A DNA stretch of 64,000 nucleotides. Source: Tetracentron sinense (lineage: Eukaryota; Streptophyta; Magnoliopsida; Trochodendrales; Trochodendraceae). The translations under genes were made by a program, and so were the position numbers. Shown one piece after another: positions 25,201-38,600 of the stretch (its first letter is position 1; each line of letters opens with the position of its first letter). Below the pieces are notes generated by a model. The model did no database searches, was not told the DNA's origin, and saw only the letters and a program-made list of their open reading frames with translations. Where the stretch lies: assembly GCA_015143295.1 (NCBI GenBank), contig CM026551.1:14371827-14435826 (forward strand), written 5' to 3'.

Positions 25201-28200
25201 CACTGTAGAAGTTGCTCTTGAGTAGTAATATGTTGAGCACCCGATGTGATCTGTTGGACAAGTAATGCAACACATGGTTGTAGGTCCAACACATACAGTC
25301 CTCCCTCATGTCCCGTACCAATCGTCTTCCTAGTCTCCAAGTCCTGAAAAATACAATGATAAGAAAAAAAAAAGGTAACACTACAATTTAACGATTGTGT
25401 AATGTTACTAACAAAAATGAGATTTAAAGCAAAATTTGGGACATGAAGAATAGATGATAGAGGCATAGAAGGAGTAACAGGTATACTGCCATTTCCAACA
25501 ATGGATGAGGAAGTGTCATCGGCAATATGAACCTTATCTCTACTTGAACAATTAAGGTATGACGTAAAAAGGGAAGACAAACCAGTCATATGGTCGGATG
25601 CACCTGAATCAATGATCCAGGGATGACTGTGTGATGAGGCTGAGGCACTGAGAGCCGAGACAGAAGTACTTGTGTAGGCAAAAGTCCTGTAGAAGTTTTA
25701 AATGAAGGTTCTAACTGAGCTATAAAGTGTCGGATAACCTCCATCTCATCACAAGAGAATGCACTACCGTCTGAAAAGTGTGCAACAGGAGCATGTGCAG
25801 CAGAAATAACGGAATAGGCACTGGAGTGGCCTCTACCACCTAATCGACCTCTCATACTATCACCAAATTTGTTCCCTCAAGCTCCATTCTCTACCTTCGA
25901 GTCTCTATAACAAAAAACTCTATTTATTTCAAAAATTCGTGTATTTTTGGTTATTAGCGAATTATTGGATTCCCGAATTATTCGTGAATTTTCCAAATAT
26001 TCCGAATTATTCCCGAATTATCTTCTCAAATTTGGCAAAAAAAAACTACTTATTTTGTATATTTGTAATCAAATTGTTCGGTATATTTTTATTTTTATTA
26101 AATTATTAATTTATTTTTTCCAATTTTTTCTAAACTTGACCCTTGCCGAATTATTCCCGAACCCCAACTTTGTCACTACGCTCTGAATAGGTCTAGGTGA
26201 CAGCATCCCAAATCTCCTTAACCGTAGAAAGGAACAGGTAGCTACTGTTAATGTCCGACTGCATAGAGAGGAACAGGTAGCTACTGTTAATGTCCGACTG
26301 CATAGAGTTAAGGAGCCAAGACATGATAGTTGCATTATCTGCCTCCCACTTGTCAAAGGCCTTATCAATCTCCTCAGGCATAAGAAGGGTACCCCTCAAG
26401 TACCCTATCTTTCCTTTTCCCTTCACAAAAAACATAACAGATTGTGGTCATGCTAAGAAATTGTTACCATTCAACTTAATAGTAGTAATTTGCACATTTG
26501 GGGCATTCCAATGTGCACTTTCCAACCATTAGTCACAGGGTTAGAGGGGTCTTGGCTCACTTCTGAGTCTCCCATTGCACTTCAAGAGGACTGATTTGCA
26601 CAAAAGAAGTCCTTAAACTACAATCACAAATGGATACACAACCACACTTCCAACTCACACAAAGGGTTTACACAACCAAAAACAACATTTCCAACTTTCA
26701 CACAACTTTCTTCAAACACTTGGAGGGCACCCAAGTTGACTTGATTAGTTTAGTTTAGGGTTAAGAAGAAGAAGACCCAAAGGTCAAATATACATAAAGG
26801 TACAATAGACCAAAACAATATTCAGCAGTTTTCCCCAAGAAGGCTCAAAATAAGTGGGATCGAAATTACCACCATGCAATCTAGACATCGATCCAGCTCA
26901 CCCAAGTTTTCCCCTCCCCCAATGATTTCACCCTTGCTTAGTGTGTGTCTCAAAAACCATAAGCTACTTCAAAAGACCTCAAAATGCACCTCGAAAATCT
27001 CAGCTAAGAATGAAAAGCGTATCAATCCGTAAGCCAAAGATGGGAAATGATCGGACCTGTTGTATGCACTAAAAAACCATACAACACCACGCTCTCTTCC
27101 CAATTGATTGGTCTATTCAGCTCTTCAATGACAATAGAATAAAAACAAATATAAGGGATCACCTTGTCTCAGCCCCTCTGAACCCCTGAAGTACCCAACC
27201 AGACACTCGTTGTTCGGGATAGAGAATGATGTTGAAGTAACAAACAAGCATCCATATTCTCCACTCTATCTGGAATCTCATCCTTCGCATCATGTACTAT
27301 AGGAAATCTCAGCTGATGTGGTCATAAGCGTTTTCAATTTCCCACTAACAAAGCACTACTACCAGATACCCACTCAGAATCCTAGCACCCACAAATTCAT
27401 TAGTGATGACTGATGAGGATACCATCCAGGATCAAACACCCCTTGACAGAAGTTCCACATGTTACTACTCAATACCTCATGGCTCATTGAGTCTAGCCGA
27501 AGAGCTTTAGCCAAATTTTATACACACTCTACCAAACTAATTGGCCATAAATCTTTCGATTATTCCACAACTTCTCTTTGGGAGAGGCTAAAAAGGTATT
27601 GTTCAAAATTTCAAACTCATCGAACTACAATCCTCTTGAAATTCAGCCACCACCTTTATAGAATCCTCTTGAAAAATGGACCACAAAATTAACAAATTGT
27701 AGGAGTAAAACATTCGTCCCTAGAACTTTATCAACACTCATCTCCTTGATGACCTTGCATATTTCTCCTCAAATGGTTCCAACGAATCCCTCTTCTCCCC
27801 CGAGATTCTGTCAAACTCCACTTCATCAATAGCTGAATACTCATTATAACTTTTAGTAAAAAGCAACTACCATCTCCCTGATTTCCACTTCCACATTGCC
27901 CTCCCCTACACAAAGGCTAGAAATGTAATTTTTTCTCTTCTAATTTTCCATTCAATGGAAGAATTTGGTGTTCTTGTCTCCCTATCATCCTCCTTGAGCC
28001 ACTTAGCTTTGGATTTTGGCTTCCCTCTTATCTTTTCAAGAATGATTTAGTACTCCTTTAACTCCATCCTCTTGTTCTCCTCTTCGTTAGATAGGCTCCC
28101 ATTTTCCTATGTCCATAGCTAAAATATTGCTACGATACATACTCTTCTTCACAAGGATTATCACAAAACCTCTATGTTTCACTACTTTAACCCTTGCTTG

Positions 28201-31200
28201 ATGGCTTTGAGCTTCAGACGGAGCTTTCTCTCTAAAATAAAAGATTCCTAGTTTTTCCCAACTACCTCTACAAAATCCTGGGCTTTTTACGTACCTTCAA
28301 ACTTGAAGGGTGTGGGGGCCCTGTTCTATTTTATAGGTGTTGTTTGGCATCACTCTTGGGGAAACATTCTCTACTCCCCAAGAATAAAAACTTGAGAAAC
28401 ATGTTTAGCATCACTAGTGAACGAAACAATTCTGAGAATCTGCCCATTTCTAGCACAATGTTGTAGGAGTAAAAAGACAAGCTTCTGAAATCTATTTTTG
28501 AAAAGCAGACGATCAATCGTTCCTCCCTTTCCATTTCTTCTCAACAAAACCCAAGGAAAAAAAATGCTTCATTCTCAACGCTCTTCTATGGCGACGATTG
28601 ATCTCTCCAACGTAACATCTCTTAACAGCGGCGACACCACAGTCAATCTCTTCAACGTAACATCTCTTGACAGCGGCAACACCAAGGTCTACTCTCACTC
28701 TCTCTCTCACCCACATATCAAAAAGGAGTTTTCCCCAAGGTCTGCTCTCTCTCTCTCTTTCCTTCTTTCTCTACTGGGGTTACTATAAATTCAAAACCCT
28801 ACCTCTCTATCTCACCGAGTCAGCCCTACTCCAGAAAGATATTTAGAAAGAATTGATTCAGATTCAAACCACCATTACTCCATCTTTGCAAATCCGGGTC
28901 AAAGGGTTTCTAGAGTAGAACAGTTCTGAGGATTTCTTCAATCCCAGTCCAAATAGTGTAGAAAAGGGGTTATCTCTAGATATGCAGGTTAAGAAACAGG
29001 CGTTTTGAAATTGATGGAAGAAGTTTCCTTTCTTTTAATTTGATTGTATGGTGTTCGGCAGGAGTTTGAAGGAAGAAAAGTTTTTTGATTTATAACTTCA
29101 AACTCTTATTTTTTGGAGACCGGTCGCGAGGTCTGAATAGTAGGTATGAATCATAGTTCAAATATTACTGGATCTATTCCACCGGTGAATCCAAATTTGT
29201 AGTTGAAGCTATAACCATTCAGAGAATGGAGCTTCATCTCGACGTAGAGAATGCAAGCCTTTACTCACTTCTCATTCATAGATTACTTCCTTCAAAAGCT
29301 TAATAATCATCGATCTCTCGATCAATCCAACTCATCTTAAACACAATTAAAGGTCTTTCATGTCTATTAATTTCAACTCATCTTAAACACAATTAACGGT
29401 CTTTCCCTATCTGTTATTTCTTCTCTATGAAGAACAATTAAAAAATAAAAAAATAAATTGGATGAGTCCGACCCACTGTTTTGTGGGAATTGAATGCAGA
29501 GATTATTTTTTGGAATTCAGGCCTTCTGAGGTTGCCGCTGCAGTTGCAATATCTGTTTCAGGTGATGTCCGAAGAGTAGACATCTTGATTCACTCAAAAT
29601 GTAAAGATGCAAGAGAGGATGAATGGAAGCCAACAGACTAAAGGAAATGTTGAAGTCACCTTCTTAGCAAATGGATTTCTTCTTCAGAGCCTTACTTTTT
29701 GTTTAAATCAGAACCCAAGAATGCCCACTTTTACATTTGAGATCCTTGACTAGCAAAAACTTACCTTGAAAGGGTCTCTTTGGCTAATTTTATCCTTTAA
29801 AGAGATGTTAAAACCATGAAAATACAGTAACCCACTTGAATATCTGAGTTAGAATGATTTTACTTTACTTTCTTTCTCTCAATTGTAGACCACTAAAAGC
29901 ATTTGAGTCTGTCAAAATATTTTGATTCCATAAATGGGATATTTCTTCTCTTACTGTAAGAAGCTAAGAGCACTAGTCATCAGTGAAATGGAATAAAAGC
30001 TTGCAGTCTTGCACCATTCCTCTAAGAGATATATATCAAGTGGATAGAATTAGTGGAAGTCCACTAGAGAACCAAAACAGAAAATAATTCCCTATGTTTT
30101 GTGCCTCTTCCATCTTATTCTCTCCTTTATTACAACATGACATGGTTGTTGATAGAGCTGTAAACAAATATCAAACAAAAGGTCCTGAACAAGTCAAGCT
30201 ATTTCCTTCAAAAGTTAATTAGGACATAGACAACGCTATCAGTTTTCTTTTTTTTTTCTATTGTTCTTTACTTATCCAACCTCCGCATTATCTATATCCC
30301 TTCAAGGGTGCTAAACAGTCTGAAACATCATCAGAGGTGGAGCCAGGAATCTCTTGCAGTGGGGGAGCTAACAATGGAGGTTCAGGGGCCCAGCCCCTGA
30401 ATTTTTTTTTTGAAGGCCAATTTCATGGACCATCGTGTTTGTTTGTGTCCGTTTCTAAAGAATATATTTTGTCTCAAAAGTTTAAGGGGCTAGACTGGCT
30501 AGAGCCCCCTGCCCCCCGGCTCCGCCCCTCTCCCAAACAATAAATACTAGGAAAATGCTTAACTTACCGGCGGTTTCCATTATGTAAGAAATGGCCAGTC
30601 CTCATTGGTCGACGCCCCACTTTTTAACACTCACCAATTGTGGTTAAGATTCACTCATCCCTATGGTTAAGCAATCCAACCTTGGTTTTAAAAAAAAAAA
30701 AACTTAATTTTAATGTAGTTAAGCTTAACCAGGATTAAAGGGGTGTTAAAATGAACACTTATCACTGCTCTTAATAATAAAAGTGATGATTTAAAAGGGT
30801 CGTGTGCAAATTCCTCTCATAATAGTTCAGATAATAAGAGGATGAAACTATAATAAACAAGCTAAGGCACAAGGTTCTAAATGTCGATATCACACAACAT
30901 ATCGCAAGATATATCGCTTAACGGATATTTTAAAAAAAAAAATTGAGAAAAATGCAGCAAACCATGAAATCTTGCAATGAAACTTTAAGAAATGTTAAAA
31001 TAAATATTAATACAAATTTGAGAATAAAAAAATTTTAAAAAACAACAATGTACATTAGAGATGCAACGGAAATGGGGCAAAGATGTGCGTTGACAACAAT
31101 GTATGATTGATTCATATTCATCATAACTTACACAAAATGTTTCATTCATTTCTCAATCAACATAAATTTATAATTCATAAGATTTATAACAATACAAACA

Positions 31201-32588
31201 TCCATAACATTAATCCAACCCACCCCAAAAACTACAATCACAACCAAAATGAGTTACGCAAAGGCTCGAAGTCATCTTTGTCCTAACTAGACTAGCGATA
31301 ATAATGGTTATCCACATATGTACAGAACTGCGTGCAGCTCATCACATTATTGTACATTAACGTATTCTCAAGTACATAACGTTGATAGTCATTTGGTCCA
31401 AAATTTAGCAACACGCCCATCGGTAGATATTGTTGGTACCGAGACACAACAGACATCGGCACTGGCACATGAGGTTGTACACCTCTATACCCATATAAAT
31501 GTGGTTCATACCGAGAAACATATCCATATGGATATTGGCCCTCTGGCTATGCATAGCTATGTTCTTGAGAGCACAATTCTCATTGGCACTGCCACATAAG
31601 GTTGTACACCCTCATACTCATATTCATACGACTCATACCTAGAAATTGATCAATATCATTCTTTTGGAATTTAAATTTGAGAGTATTTAGGATACCCATA
31701 ATACGCCTGATGTTTTTTGTAAAGCTTGAATGTAAGTCTTTTTCTGCTGAACTATTAGTTGACTTTTTGATCGTGTATAGATAAAAATATTTTTTGCTGA
31801 CTAAAATATAAGACTTTTTTCACTAGACTTTTGGGTTTTAGTAATTTTTTAATATGATAGAAATTAAAAAATTATAAGATTTGAGAAATACCTTAGCATT
31901 TAAAAATTGAAATTCCTAAAAAGGCGCTAAAAAACGGATTTTGTTCTTGAACTGGAAAGTTGACTTTTTATTCTCCACGAACTTGGATCAATGATAATTT
32001 TTATTGAATTCACATTGGGGTATAACCTTATTTATAGATAAATATCTTAAGTAAATGAAAGAAAATTACATGAGAATCATTTACTTTAATGATATTTTAT
32101 GTAAATAAGATAGAGTGGGTCAATGAGCTTCACTCTCATACCCAGAGGCCAAAGCCTTTTATAATTAAAAAAACAAAAACATTCAAAACACATATGTTGA
32201 TCGATATTGCATGATATTGACGATCTATCGTCGATATATCCTAGATATCATGTAAAAAAAACATGCACCATATAGCTATGTCAGATCCATGCGTTATCGA
32301 CGATATATCGTCGATAATTTGTTACAAGTTCAGGCGGGCTTATGAGGTGGGATTCTCACTTCTCACTTTCCTACTGCTACATTCACCTCTGCTACATGTA
32401 GTGCTGTCAATTTGGCTCATATGAGGGTACCCGGTCCAATCCGACCCTCAAATACTCGCAAAATCGATGGTCTTTTTTTCATTTATAAAGCCCGATGGCC
32501 CAGGTGGACCCAAAAAAATTAGGACTCTGACATGAGGGCCAAGCTTTGACAACACCTCCTAGAGCCCAGCCAAGGCCCAAGCCCTCAT

Positions 32589-32622
<34 letters not shown>

Positions 32623-35600
32623 CATAATTTCATCTTTATTTTTAGTTTTAAACTTAAAATAACCTATATAACCTTCATTAATAAAATCTTTATTGGGGTA
32701 TGGTAGAGTATTTTCACTACGATATCCTCCTACTACCCACTATCGAAAGACTTTTAATTCTAATTATCTAATTAATCTCCATTTCATTCTCTCTGTTACT
32801 TTCTTGTCTTTGTCGCCACTTGTCATCCGGTGGTGATTTAGAATTGTTTTGATAAATATCATAATAAAAAAGTTTTTCATTAGAATCTTTTCAAGCCCAT
32901 TTTCGGGCCAGGCCCAGCCTTGACCTTGAGGGTAGGGCTTGGGCCTAGCTAGTTCAGGCCCTACAAGGTCTTGGGCCAAACCCTTATGAGTGAGAGTTGG
33001 GCTTGGACAGACCCCCAGCCTAGCCCATTAACAGGCAAGGCCATCATAATTAATTTTGGACACCAAGTTTATAAGTTCATGCACTGATTTCCCTCTCTCC
33101 TCCCTTGACTTACCAGCATCCTCTCCTCCCTTGCTTCGCTTTTCTATTTTCCCAAACAAAAACTTTCACCGCCTATTTCCTACAAAAAGATTACCCCAAG
33201 ATTTCTCTAATTCCCCTAGCTTTCTTAGTACCCAATCTGAAATTTCCTCCTGCGGACATTTCTAACCATTATATAGTGAACGCTGCCTCTTTTCCAGCAC
33301 TTTTGGATTCACACAAGTGTAACAAAGTAACACTTCCTCATTTTGATTAGAACCCCTTTGGTATCTGATTTTAGAACCCTTTTTTGTGTTCGCGAGTCTT
33401 TGAACCTCCAAACCCTCAATATCACAAGACACCCCTAGGAAATATTAGTTCTCTAAGATTTGGAGTGTCTGGGAGGAAAGAAACAAAAGAGTGTTTAATA
33501 ACTCTTCTATTTTAGTCGAAAAGATCATTTTAGACATTTTTAACCTAATCTCCTCATCTCATGGAGTACGATTCATAGTGAATTTGAAAAGTTTAGGAGC
33601 TCGTCTTACTTCGTGCATGTTGGATATGATTTATATCTTTTTTGTTCATCCAAAGGTGAACATCCTTTGTATATTCGCTTCTTTGTAATAAATTGATATT
33701 GTGTACTGATTAAACAAAAAATCTTAGTCCTCTACCCATGTCACAAGTTTTCTCCCTTTGCCTCTACTAATAGGTTTGTGACTGACAAAGGGATGCATTG
33801 AAGGAGATATCTGTTGTCCATACCTTTAAGCCTAGGGGCTCAGGTCTTTTAGGGACTCCATTGAATCTTCACCTACACGAAACACACGCCTGACTTTCAC
33901 TGATAACTTATCATGAACTAAAAGACTCACCTGGAGAGCCAACCAAAGGATATGGTGTTTATGCTGAAAGTCATAGACAACATCCTCTAAAGAACTCCAC
34001 AACTCAAAAATCAGGCTCAACCCCCCATCATTTCCGTTACTCCCAAAACTAGCATTATAAAAGACATTAAGCTTTTTTTTTTCAATTGGGACGATTTGGG
34101 TTTGTGACCCCCCCCCCCCCCCCCATCAACCCATGGTTGGACCGCCTACCGGACCATCTCGAATTAATCTGAAATTTGAGCCGAGGTTCCACGACCTATA
34201 TGGCAACTCTTGACACCCTCCATATTGTTCATTAGATCAAACCGTTGAGTAATCCTTGACTTTCTCATATCCTGATATGTCACCTCATATAGTAGGTTAG
34301 TGATGAAACACCTCTGAAAGGAATCTTTGGGTATTAAGTTTAGTAGTTCTCAACTCACTAACACCCTAGTCTCATATGCTCCAATGCCATGATCCAGGTC
34401 CACCTCACCCCACTTTAACCAATGTGGCTCTTCGAGGCCATGTCATCATCCCTAAGACAAAGCTCCTTGCTCCATGAGCTTAGAGCCTAGAACTCTATTG
34501 GTTCAAAGAACTTTTAGAGCTCCACCGTAACTTAAAAAATGCCCCCCCCCCCCCCCCCCGGTTGAAAATTGATATCGTTCTCAAGATGTTACAGACCCCC
34601 CTCCCCCCACCCACCCCCACTTTTGTTTTAATCATCTTCATCATCGACAATTCCACCATCACAAAGGAATGTCAATCGATGAACGGATCATAGCATTGAG
34701 TAATCTTTTATTTGCTCATGATAGGACACCTGATATTTTAGATGAGGGATGTGAAACCACTCTAACAAGAATCTTTGAGAGATTAAGTTTAGAAGAAATC
34801 AAGCAACTCACTAAATGTTAGTCTAGCACCAGCTCGTATGCTCCCACACTTGGATCCTGATCGACCTCACCCCACTTTATCCACTAAGACTCTTTGCAGC
34901 CACGTCATCACCCCCATGAAAACTTTTCGAGCTCAACCAAAATGAAAAATTCACCCCTCAACTGAAAAGCAATATTATTTTTGGGACGTTACAGACCCCC
35001 CCCCCCCCCCCCCCCCCCCTAATTTATAATCTTCACCACCAAGAAGTCCTCCAACAAGAGGGGCGGCGATAGATGGCTTCCACACCTCCAAGAGCCACCC
35101 ATATGGCTTCAAAAATTGCCTTTGGCCAAAGGTTACCCTTTTACTTGAATCAACCAAGAAGATGCAAGGGTCTCGTAAGCAAATGACTTTAAACCAATGG
35201 TGAAAAAAAAATCTCGAAAAATTTTGTCAAACCTTCAGCACTGATTTGATCAAATCATTTTCCAACTCAACATGAAAAGGGCTCTGTGACATGCAAACTG
35301 CAAAGGGATGGGGTGAATAGGGTAATGAGCCTGAAGTAAATCATCCAAAACTCTTGCCACCTCCCTCGACTAACTATTGTCAGCAACGTCACTGGCCAGT
35401 GACCACACATCCCACCGATGTCTTCCGCAAAGGAAATTCTGATGACATCGTAAAGCCCAATCAAAACTACTCCACACACACACACCCGCCGCCGCCAAGA
35501 ACTTCAAGGAAGTCTCGGAAGGCAAGTGAAAGGGGTTTGGGGTCTTTTGGCCTTCGATTGAAGTAGGAAGAAAGAAAGAAGAACTTAAATGAAGTAGATC

Positions 35601-38600
35601 GATCCGATGCCTCCAGGTTCTTTGGGAACTATAACCACCTTGCTTCTCTTGTCCATGAACCTGTGAAACGAATTAAACACCCTCCTTCCGTCTTCCTTCT
35701 TGTGCAATTAGATTGTTTTGCCATTAAGAAGCTTGGAACCCAGCATCTTTCTCTTCCGTCATTCTCCAATGCATCAACCAACAATTTCACGAACTAGAAA
35801 AAAAATTCCACCTCGATTTCAAGGGAGTTTAGGAAACCTCTCCCACACTTCACCACCTGAAGAATCAGATCATTCTCATCCGCCAGTGAGAACAAACCGA
35901 ATGTTGTAGATTCAATGGAGAAGATCCTCTGGTTGCTGCTCCTTCATGAACTTGATGACTCCTCTTATGAGCAAAAGGACTTAGTAACAGGTCAGATTCA
36001 TGATAGCTCTATATTTATGGATCAATGTTAACAGGGGGTGTCATAGAAAATATGTAAGGTGATCGTTTAAATCAAAGTTTGGGCGAGGTACTAAGCCATA
36101 GGTGAAACTGAATCAACTCAGCTGAGTACCATGTTGACAATCAAGTTGTGAACAGCAACCAACTTAACTACAAGGTATTAAACTCCGGTATCGGTCTAAG
36201 CTCCAGTCGGTCGCTAAGGAAGTTGACATGTTTCATGGAGGTTTAAGGAAGTCCAAAGAACTCTTGTAAATCAATGAACCCTATGAAACATTAGGGAAAG
36301 GTTAAAAATTTAAGATGATACTTTAGGAATTGAATATTTAAGCATAAATACACATCTAGAATTCATTATGTGAATATAGTCATCTTAGCTGTATTTTCTT
36401 CTTGATATTTCTATTTTGTCAAAAAAAATTTAAAATGATATACATGCTCTCTTTAGTGGTCTTAAATTGATACAAAGTTAAGAGTCTCGTCAAAAACTTT
36501 TTATGAAGCAGGGGTATACTACTTAAGAGTTATTTCGCTTCATACTAAAATCAAATGTGGTCCATCACTATTAGATGTGAAATGAATGGCAAAAAGAAAA
36601 GGTTTGCAAAAGAAATCTTTAAGGACGACGCATCGATTACCAAAAAAACAAGGACGCATCTTGTTCTTTGAACTCAGAGGAGGCTTGAGTGACTTCTTTT
36701 CGAAACAAACTCCATGCGTAAGTGATATTTCCCCTTAAATCACCTTTTATTCTCTCCCAGATTTTCCCTCAAATCTCAACTACTCGACAATCTGGATAGA
36801 GATTATAATGGGTCTCTCTTAGATTTTAAAAGACCAACTCCCCTCCCCTCCCCCCCCCCCCCTACAAAAGCTTCACATGTTCCGTTGTCCTGTAGGTAGA
36901 GCTGCAAATGGAGCGAATTTTAGGCGGATATTTGCAAATCTGAATTCGTATCCGATTACATGTTCGGATATCAAATTTTATTAAATATCCGACAAATAGT
37001 GAAATAGAGTATTCGTATTCGACTTCAATTAAAATATTCAAATTCGGATAATATTCAAATTATCAAATTATAAAAATTTTTAAAAATGGAAAAAAATATA
37101 TTAATTTTATTAAAATGATAAATTACTATTTTATCATTCTTTATTAAAAATAACAATTTAATGCCTTAGAATTATGTAAAAATCGCATAATAATAAGGGT
37201 GGTTTAGTGTTATGAAGTTATAATATCTTTTTTTTTATCAGTAAAGAAGATATATCATAGATAATAAGAGTTTACAGAGTAGTAAACTAAGAAAAGGAAC
37301 ATAAGGGAACTAAATACAATCACACGCTAGCTAGCTACTGACTGTCCTCAAGGTAACAAAGCAACCCTCACTGCCTGGCCAACCATGGTAGGCGAACTCC
37401 AGTCCACCAACGAACGCCTCACCTGAGATATGATCCGCTGAACAGGAGAAGAGGAATTGTCAAAGATACGACCATTCCTCTCCTTCCAAATGACCCAGGA
37501 GATGGCTCCAGGCAGAGAATACCAGATAAATACCTCAGCACCCACCAAAGACGTCAAGTGCCAACCAGATAAGAAGCTCAGAAAGGAAGAGGGGAAGACC
37601 CACTCCACCCCCATCCGAGCCAAGAAATAAGCCCAGACTCCAAAGACAACCGGACAGTGTAAGAGCAAGTGGCTCACCGACTCTTCCGCATTGAGGCACA
37701 AATAGCATCTATTTGCCAAGCTCCACCCTCTCCTCTTCAAATTATCCATAGTAAGAATCTTATTTAAAACAGCGGACCAAAGGGAAAACGATACCTTCGT
37801 GATGCAAACATATAGTCATATATTATATAATCCAATATGAATTTGAATATTGATGTTGATTAAATAAATATCCAACCGATACCTATTTGAATAAATATCT
37901 GAGCAAACGAATTCGGATATGAACGGAATACTGATAATATATGTATGCGTTGACACCTTAATTGTAAGAAATTACTTTCTCATGTGATATTTGAGTTTTT
38001 ACATCCCTCATTCCCTCTGTTATTAAAGTTGTGTCGTTGGACTTCGGTAGACTTCGACTGCAGTCTACTAGTTTTAAAACTAGATACGTATGATTTTGAC
38101 TGACACAAAATCAACCAAAGTTAACCGAAACAATACAAAATGTGTCAGGAAGTCATGTACTGTTTATATTACATATGAGCTTCGTTCTGACGGCTTCTGA
38201 AGTTGACACAATTCGGCTGAAACATATCGAGATGTGAAAATTTTTAATATCATGCCCATGAAAAAGAAGAGTTCCATAGGAAACAATAGGAAATGTGTGG
38301 GGAAATACGGTAAATTTGATGTCGCATGTAGATTTTGTGCCGGTACCCAAGGAAACGGAAGCGTTTCGTAGGAAGCATTAAGAAATGTGTCAATGTTTTA
38401 AACCATGCTTACCTATGTCTAATAAAATCATATGACAGAAGACAATACTGAATATCAAGATACTATTATAAAATGTACACCTATATCGGCATGCATGACA
38501 TCTGAATGTAGAATTACCTTTTTTCATGTTTGGCAATTTTATCCTACGCCACGTATCCTTCACATGAAACCGATGTTTGCCAAGTACATCAGCCAACGCT

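Larger units (their letters stand above)
22438..26827 (-). mobile_element. Ty1-copia retrotransposon, degenerate, nested in LINE
   Basis: Minus-strand order gag, protease, integrase, RT, RNase H fits Ty1-copia. The 5' LTR starts TGCTGAATATTGTTTTGGTC at 26827 and the 3' LTR starts TGTTGAATATTG at 22615, directly after the polypurine tract AGGGGGAC. A likely 5-bp target duplication (GTTTT on the plus strand, 22433-22437 and 26828-26832) flanks it. The 5' LTR is much shorter than the 3' LTR, so it has an internal deletion. Frameshifts and stops make it non-functional. Confidence 0.88.
21062..28315 (-). mobile_element. L1-type LINE, split by a copia element
   Basis: Minus-strand decayed LINE. 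The poly(A) tail shows as a T-run at 21061-21070. The zinc-knuckle C-terminal part lies at 21250-21500 (pieces such as ESVHHLFLHC after small frameshift corrections). Reverse transcriptase C-terminal pieces lie at 21720-22260. RT core pieces lie at 26850-27400 ([16 protein letters not shown], and [15 protein letters not shown]). Endonuclease/RT junction pieces such as [14 protein letters not shown] lie at 27940-28010. Reading frames are broken throughout, so it is dead. The 5' end appears truncated near 28315. The copia element 22438-26827 interrupts it. Confidence 0.7.
20866..38517 (-). other. Intron 4 of the Myb-like gene, 17.6 kb
   Basis: The largest intron, bounded by exon 4 (donor AAAG|GTAATT) and exon 5. 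It is filled with an L1-type LINE split by a copia element, a cyclin-D-like fragment, hAT-like and other MITEs, C-rich repeats and a second LINE fragment. Each is listed separately. Confidence 0.85.

Noticed and set aside
31318..31599. Plus-strand 93-codon frame
   Set aside because: It lies in a hAT-like repeat and has no recognisable domain. The antisense composition is at best a transposase tail.
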